A stretch of 64,000 nt of DNA. Origin: Nautilus pompilius (Eukaryota; Mollusca; Cephalopoda; Nautilida; Nautilidae). Below are positions 1 through 12,759 of the stretch, one piece after another. Numbering within the stretch: the stretch's first letter is position 1; each line of letters starts with the position of its first letter. The notes under the pieces are model-generated. The model was given only the letters and a program-made list of their open reading frames with translations. It was not told the DNA's origin and searched no databases. Made by a program: the position numbers and the translations under genes. The DNA lies in the NCBI GenBank assembly GCA_018389105.1, contig JACATO010000591.1, positions 1,784,501 to 1,848,500 on the forward strand, in the 5' to 3' direction.

Positions 1-231
1 CAATATCCAAACTAACCATTGTTATTTTATTATATAGCAAAATTTACTTCATATTCTCTTTTGCTTTTTACTCTCATTTCTTGCAAAACTCTCCATCAAC
101 ATCATTTATTCTCTTAAACCTTTTAGAAATAACGAGGGGACACATAACAGATTGGAAAAAAAGTTTTGAAAGGGTTAAATACCTGCTAAGCAAGCTGCTT
201 GGCATTCATTTGTTTATCTTTAACCCATTTT

Positions 232-320
232 CAGTGGATGAAGAGGAAATTTGCCAGAAACTGAAGACCACAGGTGTCACTAAGTCGTCCTATCTACATC
301 TTTGTCTAAGAAGTCATGAA
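232..320 (+). CDS. Possible internal coding exon, unknown gene
   Basis: A pyrimidine-rich stretch ending in TTTTCAG is followed by an open segment of about 29 codons (VDEEEICQKLKTTG near its start) and then by a good donor, GAA|GTGAGT. The segment starts with two bases of a split codon and ends in phase 0. It may be an upstream exon of the plus-strand gene whose 3' end lies at 4.8-6.6 kb, but no exon linking the two in phase was found. It is acidic and helix-like, and I do not recognise it. It could also be a chance open stretch. Confidence 0.3.
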
Positions 321-1002
321 GTGAGTTGTTCACACTTCCATTGGGGGGGGGGTTGGCTGAGGTACCGAGAATCCTCTATCTTTCTGAAATTCAATTCCTT
401 ACCAACCCAAACCCTCTGAGTCCTGGCATGGACATTTACTTATTCTCTCAGAATTTGAAAACTAAAACAGTAAATACATTTTATTCTGGCAAGCTCTGGG
501 TCAGATTTTATTCCAAATCTGAGACATTCGGATGAGAAACAAGTTATGTATGCTAGGGAACGAAGAAGGTCTCCTTGAAATGTCATGCTTGGTGGAAATG
601 CTTTACAAAACAGACAGGCAAGATACCACCAAATTTGTGCCTCGTTCCGTTATACTATACAATAATCTTTTCTTCAACCCCAGGAGACCACACAAAGACT
701 TCTCCTTAATAAGATATTTGCTTATTCAGTGACCTGAAGAGCTATTGATATGCAAATTATAAATAGTAATGCATGTTATTTAGCAAACAGCTATTTAGAT
801 GATTGTTTTATTCTGTTACTTTATTATCTGTTTGGTTGAAAATGAGCTTGCTTCAAAATCTTCCAGATTTCCTTTTCTCTTTTTATTATAGGATGTGTAA
901 TTTTTTATTGTTTTAGTTTTTCAAATGTGATTATGAATTATTAGAGTAAACCTCTTGCCAGATTTTTATGAAGAAATGCCCCTGAGATTTTCCAAAATTG
1001 AC

Positions 1003-1023
1003 TCTTCTTCTTCTTCTTCTTCT
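1003..1023. repeat. (CTT)n microsatellite
   Basis: Seven perfect CTT units, followed by a short run of A. Confidence 0.9.
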
Positions 1024-3452
1024 TAAAAAAAAAGTCCTGGCTCCTTTAGACTTTAAGAAAGCTCCATGTTAGATTTTTTCGAGCTTTCCTTTCTCCCTAG
1101 CGTTCCCAGCTGTTCTTATTACTATCTGTATTTTAATCATGGGAGTTCTACTTACTGTTCAGGACAAACTAAGCTCAAATACATCTATCACGTTAGAAAA
1201 TCCACAGTCAGTGAGAGCATTGTCTGGTCAGTTATTTCATGCATAGCCCATATGCAGAATGTTACCCTGTAACCACTATCATCAGGGGTGAGCTGTTGTC
1301 TCATCATATTATCAGATATTTCTCTACCATGGGAGAACTGGCATTCAACTACCAAAGTTGTAATTAATGACTGCCCAAGTGCTGCAAAAAAGGGTCAAAT
1401 CCCCTGACTCAAAAGTGAGTTAATGTACAGTAAATTTTAATGCTAGAATAATATAATATCTAGGTGACCTGCCTTAGTTTGTTTTGCTGGGGGGAAAAAG
1501 GGTAAAACACCATTACTTTAATTCCAATTGTATTCAGGGTGGCAAATCTGTGGTTGGTTTTAAAAGGATAATGAATGGTGATAAAAGTGCTATTTAAAGG
1601 GAAAGCCTTTTATAGCTGTAAAGACTAGAATAATATAGAGAATAAAAACTGTATCTTTTACTGAAGCCTAAAAATGGAGGACTGAAATCTACGTAGATCT
1701 TGACTGAGGAGGGGCCAATTTTCTGTCCTGGTGTTTTTTGTACTTGGTGTTTTTGTGACTGATTTAACCTGAGCTTTGTTTGACTTTGCAGGAGGGCAGT
1801 GGTTTGAGTGGGCAAGCAGTCAGCATCGATCCACTCCAAAAATTACTTTTGTCATCGCTCTGGTTCTTAGCAGCGCTGCTCCTATCATAGCTCTTCTCTC
1901 GTCTTTCAAGCTTACAGGACTGTTTGGAAGAAAAGAATGAAAATAGACATTTTCTTTTTACTTCCTCCAACAGAACTAAAAGGACCACAAATTGCAATGC
2001 GATGACACTTTTATTCACCTTCCTGATGTGGCCTTCATAATATGCAGCTGACACCACCAAGGCTACAAATACTAGACTCTCTTGTCCTTGCTCACGACAA
2101 GCGAGAACCTTTCACTCTCAACAAAATGTATCCAGGGAAAAAAATAGTGCAGACAAAATGGTGCCTAGAAAATAGTCTTTGTTAGAATTTTAATCTTATG
2201 CAGAAGTCAGTCATTCTAACATGAACTGTACAAAGATACAGAGCATAGGGATTCTATTAAGTCTATCAACTTAGATTGGTTTAAAATACCTTTCCAGTTC
2301 ATCTTTAAGATTGTGGGGTTAATCTTTCTAACCCCAGTTTCCATTTACGCCATCACTAAAAATACTTTAAAATGTTGGTGATGCTCAAGATTTTTTTGCT
2401 TTTTTGTTCAGGAATAAACTTTTAAATATAAATCAACTATTAGTTCTTGGATGACCCAGTGCTTGAGGAGGAACAACCATCTATAGGATGGGATTAGCAT
2501 GCTTAATTTTTTCAAGCTAATTTCTTGGCTATCTAGCAAAAACCCAGCCAGTATAATAATAATACTGTGCTGAACAGGCTGCATGCTCACAAATTCCAAA
2601 ACGTGTTCTCCAGTGGTTGCCTTTTTGTTTTTTATTTCTTAATTGATTTATCAAAATTATTTGACTTCCAAATTCAGAGTTTTAATGTTTGAGAGAAATA
2701 AACATGTCTGTAGCCACTGGCTTTCCATATAAAATGAAAATGAACTACTAGCTAAAGGTTTTTCTTCATTGTTGCTTTTTTAATTCATATATACATCCTT
2801 TTAGAAATTTGTGAAAAAGAATGAAACTGCCCATAGATTTGATCCTCAGTCCAGTGAGAGTGGAAGTTGGTTTAGTGTAAATATGTAATAACTTTTATAA
2901 AATGTATCTAAAGAATTTTCTTTCCCCATAGCCCTACTTGAAGATGATTATGGAACTAACTCTGAGAACAGAACAAAATTTTGAGCTATAAACTGTAATC
3001 ATCAACGATTTGTAAAAAAAAAAAAAAATTTAATTTTCAACACCATTTTGTCTGTTTACTACAAAATTTTTTTTCTCTAAAAGTCATGACAATAACTCTG
3101 ACCATATCATCCACATCACTCCAGATCGGAAATGCCATTGTTTCATTCATGTATGCCACAGAAACACAGTTATCTCTTGTTCACACAGTTATACAAGTCC
3201 TCTCAGTACTACTGTATGTGCCAAGTCTTTCAGAAACAGTCATTTACATTAAATTGCAGATTGAAATGAGAGACCTAACATAAAAGCAAGGCAACATTAC
3301 TGCTGTATTTACCTCTGACTTTGGATCAGATCTTGGACTTCAGGGCTTGAACAGTTCCACTTGGACTATGCAATTTTACTCATGTTTATTTTAAATTGTA
3401 TTTCTTTGTTTTTTCAAGTTCTTCAAAAAACTTTAAAGAAAATGTGCCATTC

Positions 3453-3497
3453 ATATATATATATATACACACACACACACACGATATATATATATAT
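3453..3497. repeat. Compound (AT)n(AC)n(AT)n microsatellite
   Basis: AT dinucleotides, then AC dinucleotides, then AT again, leading into TG-rich sequence. The outer AT runs are self-complementary. Confidence 0.9.
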
Positions 3498-4821
3498 GCA
3501 TGTGTGTATGTTTGCGACTACTTACAGCTGTATTTATCAAATGTCTATACTTATCTAAGTGTGCAATACTAGCCTTTTGTTTTTTGTAATCACCTTGATG
3601 ATTCCTTACATTTTTAAATACTGTACATGTGATGTAAATGAGAAGGTCTGGTGACACACACATCAGTTTTCTGAAATAAGGAATAAGGTGTGTTTAGCTC
3701 TAAAGAAATCAATGTGATAGATTTAGTCAGTGCTGTCCTGTGTAAACTTTATTGTAGAATTATTGAGCTAAAGAATAAACAAGTCTCCTTGTCGGAGAAT
3801 CAGGGTTAAAACAATCTCATTTCAGGGAAAATGCTGTCTGCCCAAGTTATTTCGTCTTCAGTTTATTTTTTACCAAATATGAAATGAGGAATTCTTCTGT
3901 TGTTGCTGCTCGTTATGTGAAATTACTACACAGGATAAAGGGGGAAAAGTGCCACTGAAATAAAAAGGATTAAATAATGGAAACTTCCTTGGGTGTTGTT
4001 GGATCACATGTACAGGGTTTTTTTTATTAAACCTTTAGAATATAATCCATTTTGTGATTTTATTAAAATCTGTTCACTTTTCATGTACAATATATGAAAA
4101 ATAACCTTTAATCTTTGCCATGCTGTTGTAGTCACATTTAACCTTGTGAAGTGTCATTACTTTTTCCTCTCTATTTATCCTCCATATTGCTTAATGATAA
4201 ACCCTGAATGTTCAACCAATCACCCATGTAGTGACTTCTACCAATCAGCTACGTAGTAACGAATAATTGTTTATCACCATTCAACAGAAAACAAAATAAG
4301 AACGAATACAAAAGTGTCTTTTATAAATTGCATTCTGTGACGATACTGAAACCTCAGTATTGTTTTTTAATTAGGTCAGATTTTTGTTGTTTTTTTATAA
4401 GTAATGGAGAATTTTTCTAAACAGAACTTGTCTATTTTTCTTAAAACTGGACCAGAATTCACATCCTGTTATACTGAACTCTGAAGCATTATGTACAGTA
4501 TCACTGAAGTTTGATTTGATATTTGCATTTTATTCTACAAATTTGTTGTCATGCACTACTATTTACAGTTCTGTTATTTATATTTATTATTATGTAGACT
4601 AAAACCTGTTGAAATGGCAACTTTCAGAGTTAGTTTGTTGGTAGAGTGACCCATAAAACCACAAGATATGTATTTGGTTCAGACTTGCAACCACACTTTT
4701 TGACAAAGCTAAAAGTATGAACGCTCAGAACCAAGGGAATGAAATAATTTGTCTATCTGGTGTCTTGTTGGGATCTTTAAAGAGGAGAATGCAGATTTTT
4801 GTGCCCTTGTGTCATTTCCAG

Positions 4822-6582
4822 AATGTTAAATCATGTGCCACAAAATCTGGGGCAACTATTCCGAGTGTTGGTTGATGAAAGTGAGGATGTGGTAAGCTGT
4901 AGCGATGGCTAAACCGCACTGATCTGAAAAGTGTACAGAAATGAAAACCTGGTGATGAGATTTTAGGTGCTTTACATTTTGTTCTGGCAGTGGTATAGTG
5001 TGGTTTTGTAGGATCTCTGACAAAGATGGCGAAACAAGTGAGCATCTGATGACCCACTTTCTCAAGAAGTGCTCCTCATGATAACCTCACACTTTTCATA
5101 GCTTGACAATTATTATTTCCAACTAACAAACAAGAAAAACAGTCTAATATTTAGAGTGAAAGAAGAATACTTTAGTCTGAAAAATGAAGTAGCCCCTTTG
5201 GTCCATTTCAGCTTAGATTAGATTTCTACAAGGTGACAAGAAGCTATCATGGCTGATAAAATGCTCTCCAAGGAAGACAATTGTCATTACATGGTTTTGA
5301 GATTGATTTACATTATTTTCCTTACAGAGTGCAGGTCATCGTCAGTATGTTTTACATTTTTTCTTACAAATAAATGGTCTGCCTATTCCAGTGATTGACT
5401 CGGCAACAAATTTTCTATTTCTAAACACTTTTAGTTTTTTTTTTCTGCATGCTTCCTCTTTTGATGTTTATAGTTAGTGATGTGGGCTCCAGCCAACACC
5501 ACCTGGCTCTCATTGATTCCTACATACACCAAAGAATTTCTATTGCTTTTCATGCACAACAGTTTTTTTCAATTCTCGCCAGTAGACCACATTACTACTA
5601 ACTTTTGTCATTTTATTGTTCAAGAAACTTTTGCCATGTCCAGTCTCAAGTTTAATTTTCTAGAAGGAAAATATAAAAATTGATTTTTAGCCATAAATGT
5701 GTCTTCCTTCCTACCAACTGAATTCTCTGCGTAGCTCTATTATTGAGTTTTTAGCAGCAGCTACTAGGAATGTTGTTGAAATGAAACTGTTCCAAACACC
5801 ATTAGAGAGAGATCCAGTAGAAGATTGTCAGGCCTACATCAGAGCCATTCATTGTTTAGACAAAGAAGTTTTGAAAACCAGGTAACTCTTTACTGAATGT
5901 ATTGTATCAAAGAGCCCTTTGGTGAATACCAAAAGACATTTTTCTTCTTTTCTTTTTAAAGGGAGTAGAAATTTTTTTCTTCTAGAAAATGTATACTTTA
6001 ATTGCCAGATTACATCCATGTCACTCCAGATAGGTTGACTGTAACACAAACCCCCATTTTTTTTTTCAGCTAATAAGTAATAACAGGATCAGTGAACTGT
6101 GAAGTTTGAACTCCATTTGCCCACAGAAAGCCTTTATTTTAGTTTGTTACTGACAAGCTCTGGTTAGAATTCTTACTAGTTAGGCCAATTATGTTGCACT
6201 TAAACCATGTCCTTTAACCTAGTAGATCACACACGTACAGTTAATGCCAACGGATGAGAGTAACCAGCATCAACCAAGATGAGTAGCAACAGGTGTTATA
6301 CTCAGGTGGTTTGCACAACATGCCAATGATTTTTGCACTGAGCTAATACCACCAAAATAGTTGTTAGAATCTCTCTCATTCCTTCAATCAATCCAATTAA
6401 TGTTCAGCAATGATACTATTTAGTCACTTTTTTCTTTTAATTTATACTTTCTGGCTACATCCTGCTACACAGATATGAGCTCAGGTGATCATTATTCTGG
6501 GTTTTCCTGTTGACAGGTGACAGAAATTCATGCTTTTTATTTTTTTTGCAGGGAATCTGCACTTACTCAGTTGAAAGGTTGA
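4822..6582 (+). CDS. 3' end of an unidentified multi-exon gene (last five coding exons)
   Basis: Five exons chain in phase: 4822-4891, 5328-5376, 5474-5581, 5755-5881 and 6552-6582, ending in TGA at 6580. All acceptors are AG after pyrimidine tracts. Donors are GTAAGC, GTCTGC (weak), GTAGAC and GTAACT. The joined tail is about 128 residues, soluble, helix-rich, with no signal peptide or membrane segment. Recognisable pieces are NHVPQNLGQLFRVLVDESED, then HHLALIDSYIHQRI, TRNVVEMKLFQTPLERDP, and the C-terminus VLKTRESALTQLKG. AATAAA lies at 6667, 85 bases past the stop, as expected for a real gene end. I do not recognise the family and assign no function. The second exon is the least certain because of its weak donor; the last three are the firmest. 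The gene is convergent with GPKOW. Confidence 0.6.
5474..5581 (+). CDS. Coding exon of the unidentified plus-strand gene
   Basis: The acceptor follows a T-rich tract ending GTTTATAG. The exon begins with the last two bases of a split codon, reads 35 full codons (SDVGSSQHHLALIDSYIHQR near the start), and ends with one base before GTAGAC. Continuing past that donor reaches a stop (TAC TAC TAA), so splicing there is needed. Confidence 0.6.
5755..5881 (+). CDS. Coding exon of the unidentified plus-strand gene
   Basis: The acceptor is GAGTTTTTAG|CAG. The exon completes the split codon left by the exon ending at 5581, reads 41 codons (AATRNVVEMKLFQTPLERDP near the start) and ends ACC AG|GTAACT. 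The two residual bases join the last exon to give AGG. The phase fit on both sides is the main evidence. A rival acceptor at 5735 would not match the upstream phase. Confidence 0.65.
6552..6582 (+). CDS. Terminal coding exon, unidentified plus-strand gene
   Basis: A very strong acceptor (a long T run, then GCAG) precedes GGAATCTGCACTTACTCAG. Joined to the previous exon it encodes RESALTQLKG and then TGA. Confidence 0.65.
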
Positions 6583-6666
6583 ACTGATACAGTTAAATGG
6601 AATGCTTTCACTAAAAACCAATGTAATTATGGAAGAGGGTGATGGTTGTTCTTTGAAACTGAGGTA

Positions 6667-6672
6667 AATAAA
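6667..6672 (+). promoter_or_regulatory. Polyadenylation signal AATAAA
   Basis: A canonical hexamer 85 bases after the TGA at 6580, followed by T-rich sequence. It marks the likely 3' end of the unidentified plus-strand gene. Confidence 0.6.
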
Positions 6673-6699
6673 GAAAATCTATTTTCCTCAAGCATTCTT

Positions 6700-9600
6700 T
6701 TTGTTTAATTATTATCGTTTAATATATTAAGTTAAAACTTAATCTATAGCAATGCTAAAGTGCCATGTATCTGGTAAAATGCTATGATATGTCTGTAGAG
6801 TTGCTGTGGTGATGTGCTTGTGGAGATACTATAGTGACATTCTGTAGCATCACCTGTGGACTATCATATATAAAGTTTTTTTTTCCCCCGTCCCATTAAG
6901 GTGCATTCAGTCAAACCATCCAATTCTTCCCTGGACTTTCGCCTCCAGCTTGTGCATATATACAAATGCATCTCAGCTGCATGTTTAGTGTTTAGAATTC
7001 CTCTTGGTCAACCACTAGTTTTTCTCCTCTCAAGGCTTCCATTTCTCTGTCTACTTAGGAACCCTTATTTCAGCCATTCTCCAAAAGTTGACTGTTGCAG
7101 ATCCATCTTTCTTCCAGACAGTTACAGTCGATTCTGGTATCTGTGCTCTCCAAAGTATGCTTTCATTCATCACTTTGTTAAGCCATCTGATGGATCTATA
7201 CTGGAAGCTATCAAGTGTTGTTTTTTTTGGATGGACTGTCCTGTAGCATATAAAGTACTATGTCAATACCCGCAGTGGGAAGTTCTACCTGATGATATAC
7301 TGGAGGTAATGTCATACCTATAGAGATGCTGTTGTGGCCAGTACCCCACAGAGATACTGCACTATATACATTTTTGCAGTGACATGTACCCATGGTATTA
7401 ATTACTATTCCATGTGTTACTACTACAAATTCATGGCTATTGCGTAACACACTATTGTACAGCCCCTTTAGATGGGGTCAATTGTTTTGGTTACCAAAAA
7501 CAGAAAATGGGTTACATATAACTTCCTTTAGAAACTTTAAAGTGACCACTTGAACATTTATCTTGCTTGATCGAACAATTTTGCCATTTTGTTGCTGGAG
7601 AAAGGAACTCTGATTATATGTAAAGTTGGATTGTTCTCTCTGCTTCAGTGTGTTAGAAAATGGTTCTGGAATTGAGTGAGAAATATCTAGACAGATGTGC
7701 TTAAAACTCCAGCCAGGTGTTTGTTCACTTTGACAGCTAATATTTCAGAATTGCTCTTGCCATTTTAGCCATTAGCTTTAAAACTCTCTCTCTCTCAGTA
7801 TACTTGTGCCCTATTTTATTATCTAAGCTTTTTTTTTATTATTTCAGAAAAAATAGATTTCTAAATTTTATTTGCTAACTCGAGCCTATCTGATGAAAGC
7901 TTATTTGTGACAGTTTGTTGCCAAGAAATGACACTTGAATTGTTTATGATACTTGATTCCAACATTAGCGAGTACATATAAACCAGTTATTCATAAATGC
8001 CAATGTCGAGTAACATAAACAGAAGATATTCACGCTCTGTACATTAAAAAGTCAATAGAACTTTTTGATTTTATTTCATTAATGTTTAGAGAATCGCCTC
8101 TTCAAAAAGTTAAACAACAATCGTTTGGCTTCAGAATTCACTGGTATAAGGTTTAGGTAACTGTTGAAAGACATTCTTATGTGTAATATTTGCATAAATT
8201 ATAAGTCTGAATTTCCTTTTTTCTGGAAAAAGATGAGTTTTTTTTTAAAATTTTGATCTAACTTGGAATAATTTTATTTATGCACTCACTGAAAAGTTGT
8301 TAAGTTCTCTGCTTCCCATAGATGGATCTGTTGTCTTTAGTTTGCTCCATGACCCTGTGGTCTTGAAGGTCCCTGTTATGTGGTTTTCCCATTTAGTTCT
8401 AAATACTTGATTATACGATTATAGTAATAAAATCACAGTTCAGTATTCATTCATTATTTTTTTTTATAAAAACTGTTCGCTAAATCCACTGTTACGTATG
8501 TAGAAGAACTACTAGAATATGGCACTTACCCCAACCAGCCAGTCTGAAGGTCTCTTGATTTCTAGTTAAGTGCAAAATTCACTTTTTCTTGCACATTTTT
8601 CATATTCATTTGCAACTTCATTTCAGAGTTTAGAATATTGAAAAGCTTATAGTTTAAAATTTTCTTGAAATGCTCTGTCAGGGGAGAAAACTACAGTGTC
8701 TGACTTTAAGCTCTGCCCTGTTGCCAGATGATTTCCATCAATTACTGGTGAGAATGTTTTGACTGATGCTACAGGATGCACTGTACTTAGCATCATTTGA
8801 TTTTATCTTATTTCTAAATCAGCAAACATTTGGAATGTTGCCTGGAAAATCATAATTCAGCAACCAGGCGGCTAAAGTGGAACAGGACTTTTGGTGAGCC
8901 CAACATGAAGTCAATATTATCTTTCATATCTTGCCATAACAATTTGGTTTTGATGACCAGGCAACAAAGTGTGTGACTGGTTATTGATAGAACAAGTAGA
9001 AAATGTAATAACCTCTAAGGAAATTAGTTTTCTGTTGTTTTTTTATGATTTCCACACTGCTTTATCAATACTAATTCTGCATGTAATTTTTAGGACTACA
9101 GAGGATGAACATAAATGTTCAGTGTTGATTTCTAAAACCCAAACCTCAGCAAACTAAATGTTTATAAAGAAATATTTCTTTCCTTCATCCAATGTGCCAA
9201 CAAGCATCTTGTCTTTTAAAGAAATCTATAAAGCAGTTTGTTTGCAGCTCAACATTTCGATATGTGGGATATAGAACAACAAGAAACCGAATTCAAAATT
9301 AAGCTAAACACATCAATCCAGAGAGTTTTAGCATATCTAATTTTTTCCCATATTCTCAATGTTTAAATCTTAGAAAGATTCTTTTTAACATAATTAACCG
9401 TTCCTCCCTTTAAATAGGATTGCACAATTTATCACATTAAAAATTGGGTTAACCCAAATTCTTAGAATGACATTAACATTTTCTTGACTTTATGGCAAGG
9501 GTAATTATTCCTACTACTACTACTGTATTTTTCAGAGAACAAGTTGAATTGGTTAATTTTCCCATTTTACTTACTTTCTTTCATAGATAAGTCAACTTTG

Positions 9601-10600
9601 TCTATAGCAAAAAGAATGCATGGAGAACAGATGTGCTTTGAAAGGAGAAACTATTTAGTCTTTGAACATTTCTAAAATGACTAGAAAATTAAATTTAATG
9701 GCAATGTTTGTAATTCTTGATGGGCATATAGTAAAGGTGGTTAATGTTCTTTGGGTCATCATTGATAATGATCATTTGACCTCAGTATCCTTTTAATCAA
9801 TGAGAAATATTAAACAAATGTTATTATTGGTAATATCAGTTCTGGTATTGAAAGCCCAATGTCTATTTTTTTTTAGTCACTGCATGACATCAGTGATGAT
9901 CAGGTGATCCATTGTCATTTACACTATGTTGAATTGCCTACTTTAGATAAAACTGACATGTTTGGCTATTTTTATCTGATTTTGAGATATTGCAGCACAC
10001 TCAAATTCAGAAATTCAACTGACAATTTCATTTTTGATAACTCAACTTCTAGTTGTCTGACATTTTAGATTCACCACTAAGTCAACATGGAGGTCAACAC
10101 ACTCAGCTGTTCTCTGATTGGAAAATATAGTACACACCTCTAGGAAACCTCCATGGTGAATACTGTAAACCAGCAAAAGGAATAAATGTAAAGACAGTGA
10201 TCATCAGTTGCGATTTGTTTGACCTTTAGTCTCAGCTGTACAGCACCAAGTCCACAGCATGTCGAGTTAGCACATTTTCTCGCTGACACTGTATTTCCTG
10301 TGAGCAGCCACATTACCACCATTTTCTGCAGGATACACCTCATACGACTTTATGGGACCCTGAGATGAGGTAGAGGAATAGATAGAACATAATTGGTGAG
10401 TATGTGCTTGTTACTAACTGGATAACTTTGCATTCTTCATCGAGTGCATTAACAATGAATTGCTCACCCAATTAGTGAATGAACAACTTTACAGTTTATT
10501 TCAGAAAACAACTCACTCCGAATTAATGACGATGTCTCTACAAATAAGTCAGCTTGGAGTGGAGGATAGTGTCAACTTAGATGCCAAAAAATACATACAA
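6700..10600. other. Intergenic AT-rich stretch
   Basis: This is the gap between the 3' end of the unnamed plus-strand gene and the Tigger remnants. I see no exon, RNA gene or recognisable element. The longest open frame (near 6901, 140 codons) has no family resemblance. Confidence 0.5.
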
Positions 10601-10608
10601 TAGCTCTA

Positions 10609-10675
10609 CAGTAAAAGTCCATTTATCTGAAACACTTGGGACCTGAATGACTAAAAAAAAAGTTTAGATATGATA
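10609..10675 (+). mobile_element. Solo Tigger/pogo-like terminal sequence
   Basis: The sequence ACAGTAAAAGTCCATTT, then a 'ctgaaac...ttgggacc' block and an A-rich tract, resembles the outer end of Tigger-type DNA transposons. No matching opposite end or transposase is seen directly after it, so this may be a fragment. Confidence 0.35.
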
Positions 10676-11136
10676 CCTCCCTTGGTTGAGCTTATTTCTT
10701 CACACTTCACTTTGGATAGTGTCTTTTTTTTTCTATTACTCCTTTATCTGCATCTTTCTGCACCAGTATTTATTTCATTCACGATAAGTTTTCAATACTC
10801 ACCATGCTCCACTCTGTATACATGTTACGTAAAACATCCTATGGTACCTAGTACCAGTGTCTGCAGAGGCTATGGTAGCAATAGCTTTGCATCCACATGC
10901 TCTGGAAACCATACAGGAAGTGAATACAGCACCACAAAGGGTGTGTGGAAGCAGCAGTGATCCAAAAAGAATGTCCATCGTGGGAAATATAAACATGGGT
11001 CCAGAAAATTTTGGTCCATTCAGATGTTTGTGTTTAGAACCAGTTGGGATGTTTGGTGTTTGTGAAGATCAGAGTCAGTCATAATTTAGACGTATGTGTC
11101 TGTGTACCCTCACTTTTTGAATGAACAGTTTTAGCA

Positions 11137-12750
11137 CAGCAAGTCCTCGGGTTATGTAACACTCGACATGCAAAAGTCCATTGAAAAATACCAAGAAAAT
11201 CCAAGCTGTGCGAATTCAGGTACTACTAGTATTTGTATCCCCCTCACACTGCACCCTTGTGTCTCATGTTTATCTCATCTTGAGTGTTGGTGATTCGTAA
11301 GCATCTGTTTTAGATAAGTTTTTTGCGTAACTTTGCCACTACATTCCTACAAGTAACACGAAAAGTGCTGGTGCACTGAAGAAGCGTAAAACAATTGCAC
11401 TAGAGGAAAAAGTGGACATTATTAACAAATATAAGGGTGGACTTAGTTTAACTGCTATTGTACATGCAGTGGAGATGGCTGTGTTGAGGAGGATAAAAGA
11501 ACATGAAACGATCTGCCAAATGAAAGCAACACTCTGGCTTAATTGAGAAAATGGAAAATTATTAACTTTGTGGATTGGAGACCAAACTCAGTGGTGTGCA
11601 CTGCTCAGCCTCAAGCTTATCCAGGTAAAAGCCAAGAGTCTGTATGAAGACTTAAAAATGAAAAAAAGGTGTAACTGAGGGTTCCTTTGTGGCAAGTTAT
11701 GGATGGTTTAATCAGTACAAGGTCATGCAAACCTGCATAATGTGAAAGTCAGTGGTGAGAGCACTAGTGCTGATGAAGATGCAGCCAAAGAATTTCCTAT
11801 TATGCTGGCTATGATTACTGATGAGGGAGGGTATTTTCTGAAACAAGTGATTAATGGTGATGACAGGATTATTTTGGGAAGGAATGCCTTACATGGATCT
11901 TGGAGGCAATGCGGCAGGGGATTTCAAAATCGAGCCTCTGCTAGTGTGTCATGCCAAGAATCCACGGCCCTTCAAGGGCATCTGTAAAGGTTCCTTCCTG
12001 TGATTTGGAACTTCAATGACAGTGCCTGGTTGAAAAGGGGGCACTTTCGAGTGGTTCTGGGACCACATGTTTCTTGAGTTGAAGGAATATTGCAGTGAAA
12101 AGAACATTCCCTTCAAGATAATGCCTCTGTCATCCTCCAACCCTCAGTGATTACCATCTAGACATCAAGGTGGTGTACCTGCCGGCAAACACCACTTCCA
12201 TTTTGCAGAGAGTCATCACAACATTTAAGGCCTACTACCTCCACCACATGTTTGCCCAGGCTACAAAAGGTGACGACTGGAGGTGGAGGCTGATGATGTG
12301 GCAACGTTCCTCAAGAGCCATTCACAGGAGCTCTCGAAAGAAGACCTGATGAGGTTGGAGGATGTGAAGAAGACCTGCTGACAAAGGGGTTATCCAAAAG
12401 CTTGAGGTTGGTTGATGCTAGACTGGGTAAAGTTAGTAGGATAATTCAAGATGGATTATCCTGCTACAAAATCATTTACGAAAAGCAGCAAGCAGCCATT
12501 CAATCAACTCTCGACGTTGTCTTTAACAAGGTTGATAAACCTTCCAGTACTTCCTCTGAAGTACCTGAAGTGTCAAACTCCGCCACTCCGCCCCTTCATC
12601 TCGTCAGTCAGCAACTCGCATACCTGAGCCTGACAACCCTTCCCCCCTCCTCTTTTTCATCCTCCAAATCCCTTCACATAAGCAAGTCAACACTAGGAAT
12701 TAAGGGAAAAAATAATAAATTCCAAATTAATTACTGTATTTGATCCTTTT
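11137..12750 (+). mobile_element. Tigger (pogo-type) DNA transposon, broken
   Basis: The left end begins CAGCAAGTCCTCGGG, a Tigger-like terminus; no matching right end was found. Inside, the plus strand reads a TIGD1-like transposase in pieces. At about 11,370-11,470 there is an N-terminal helix-turn-helix (KKRKTIALEEKVDIINKY). At 11,740-11,960 comes the middle section (NVKVSGESTSADEDAAKEFP, then a run resembling 'EEGGY...IFNVDE', in which the first catalytic Asp region is altered). At 12,000-12,240 is the block corresponding to 'LLDNAPGH...VVFLPPNTTS...FKAYYL' (here VVYLPANTTSILQRV and TFKAYYLHH). At 12,270-12,460 is the C-terminus. Several frame changes and stops make it non-functional. The known function of the family is cut-and-paste transposition into TA. 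Confidence 0.75.
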
Positions 12751-12759
12751 TTTAAAAAT

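Larger units (their letters stand above)
320..4821. other. Non-coding AT-rich stretch, probably intronic
   Basis: No convincing exon was found here. The only features seen are simple repeats (CTT near 1003, AT/AC near 3453) and a possible short exon-like segment after the acceptor at 1791, which runs into a stop in every frame within 150 bases. If the exon at 232-320 belongs to the gene ending at 6582, this stretch is mostly its intron sequence. Confidence 0.5.

Noticed and set aside
1791-1938. Exon-like segment after a good acceptor, with a hydrophobic stretch ending in a stop
   Set aside because: Two frames could be read, both with a hydrophobic run. No upstream partner was found in phase, and it conflicts with the firmer gene end at 6582.
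4812-5065. Minus-strand open frames of 69-81 codons
   Set aside because: They are opposite the better supported plus-strand exon at 4822-4891 and show no family.
6901-7323. 140-codon open frame on the plus strand
   Set aside because: AT/CT-rich translation with no family resemblance and no splice or polyadenylation context. Probably chance.
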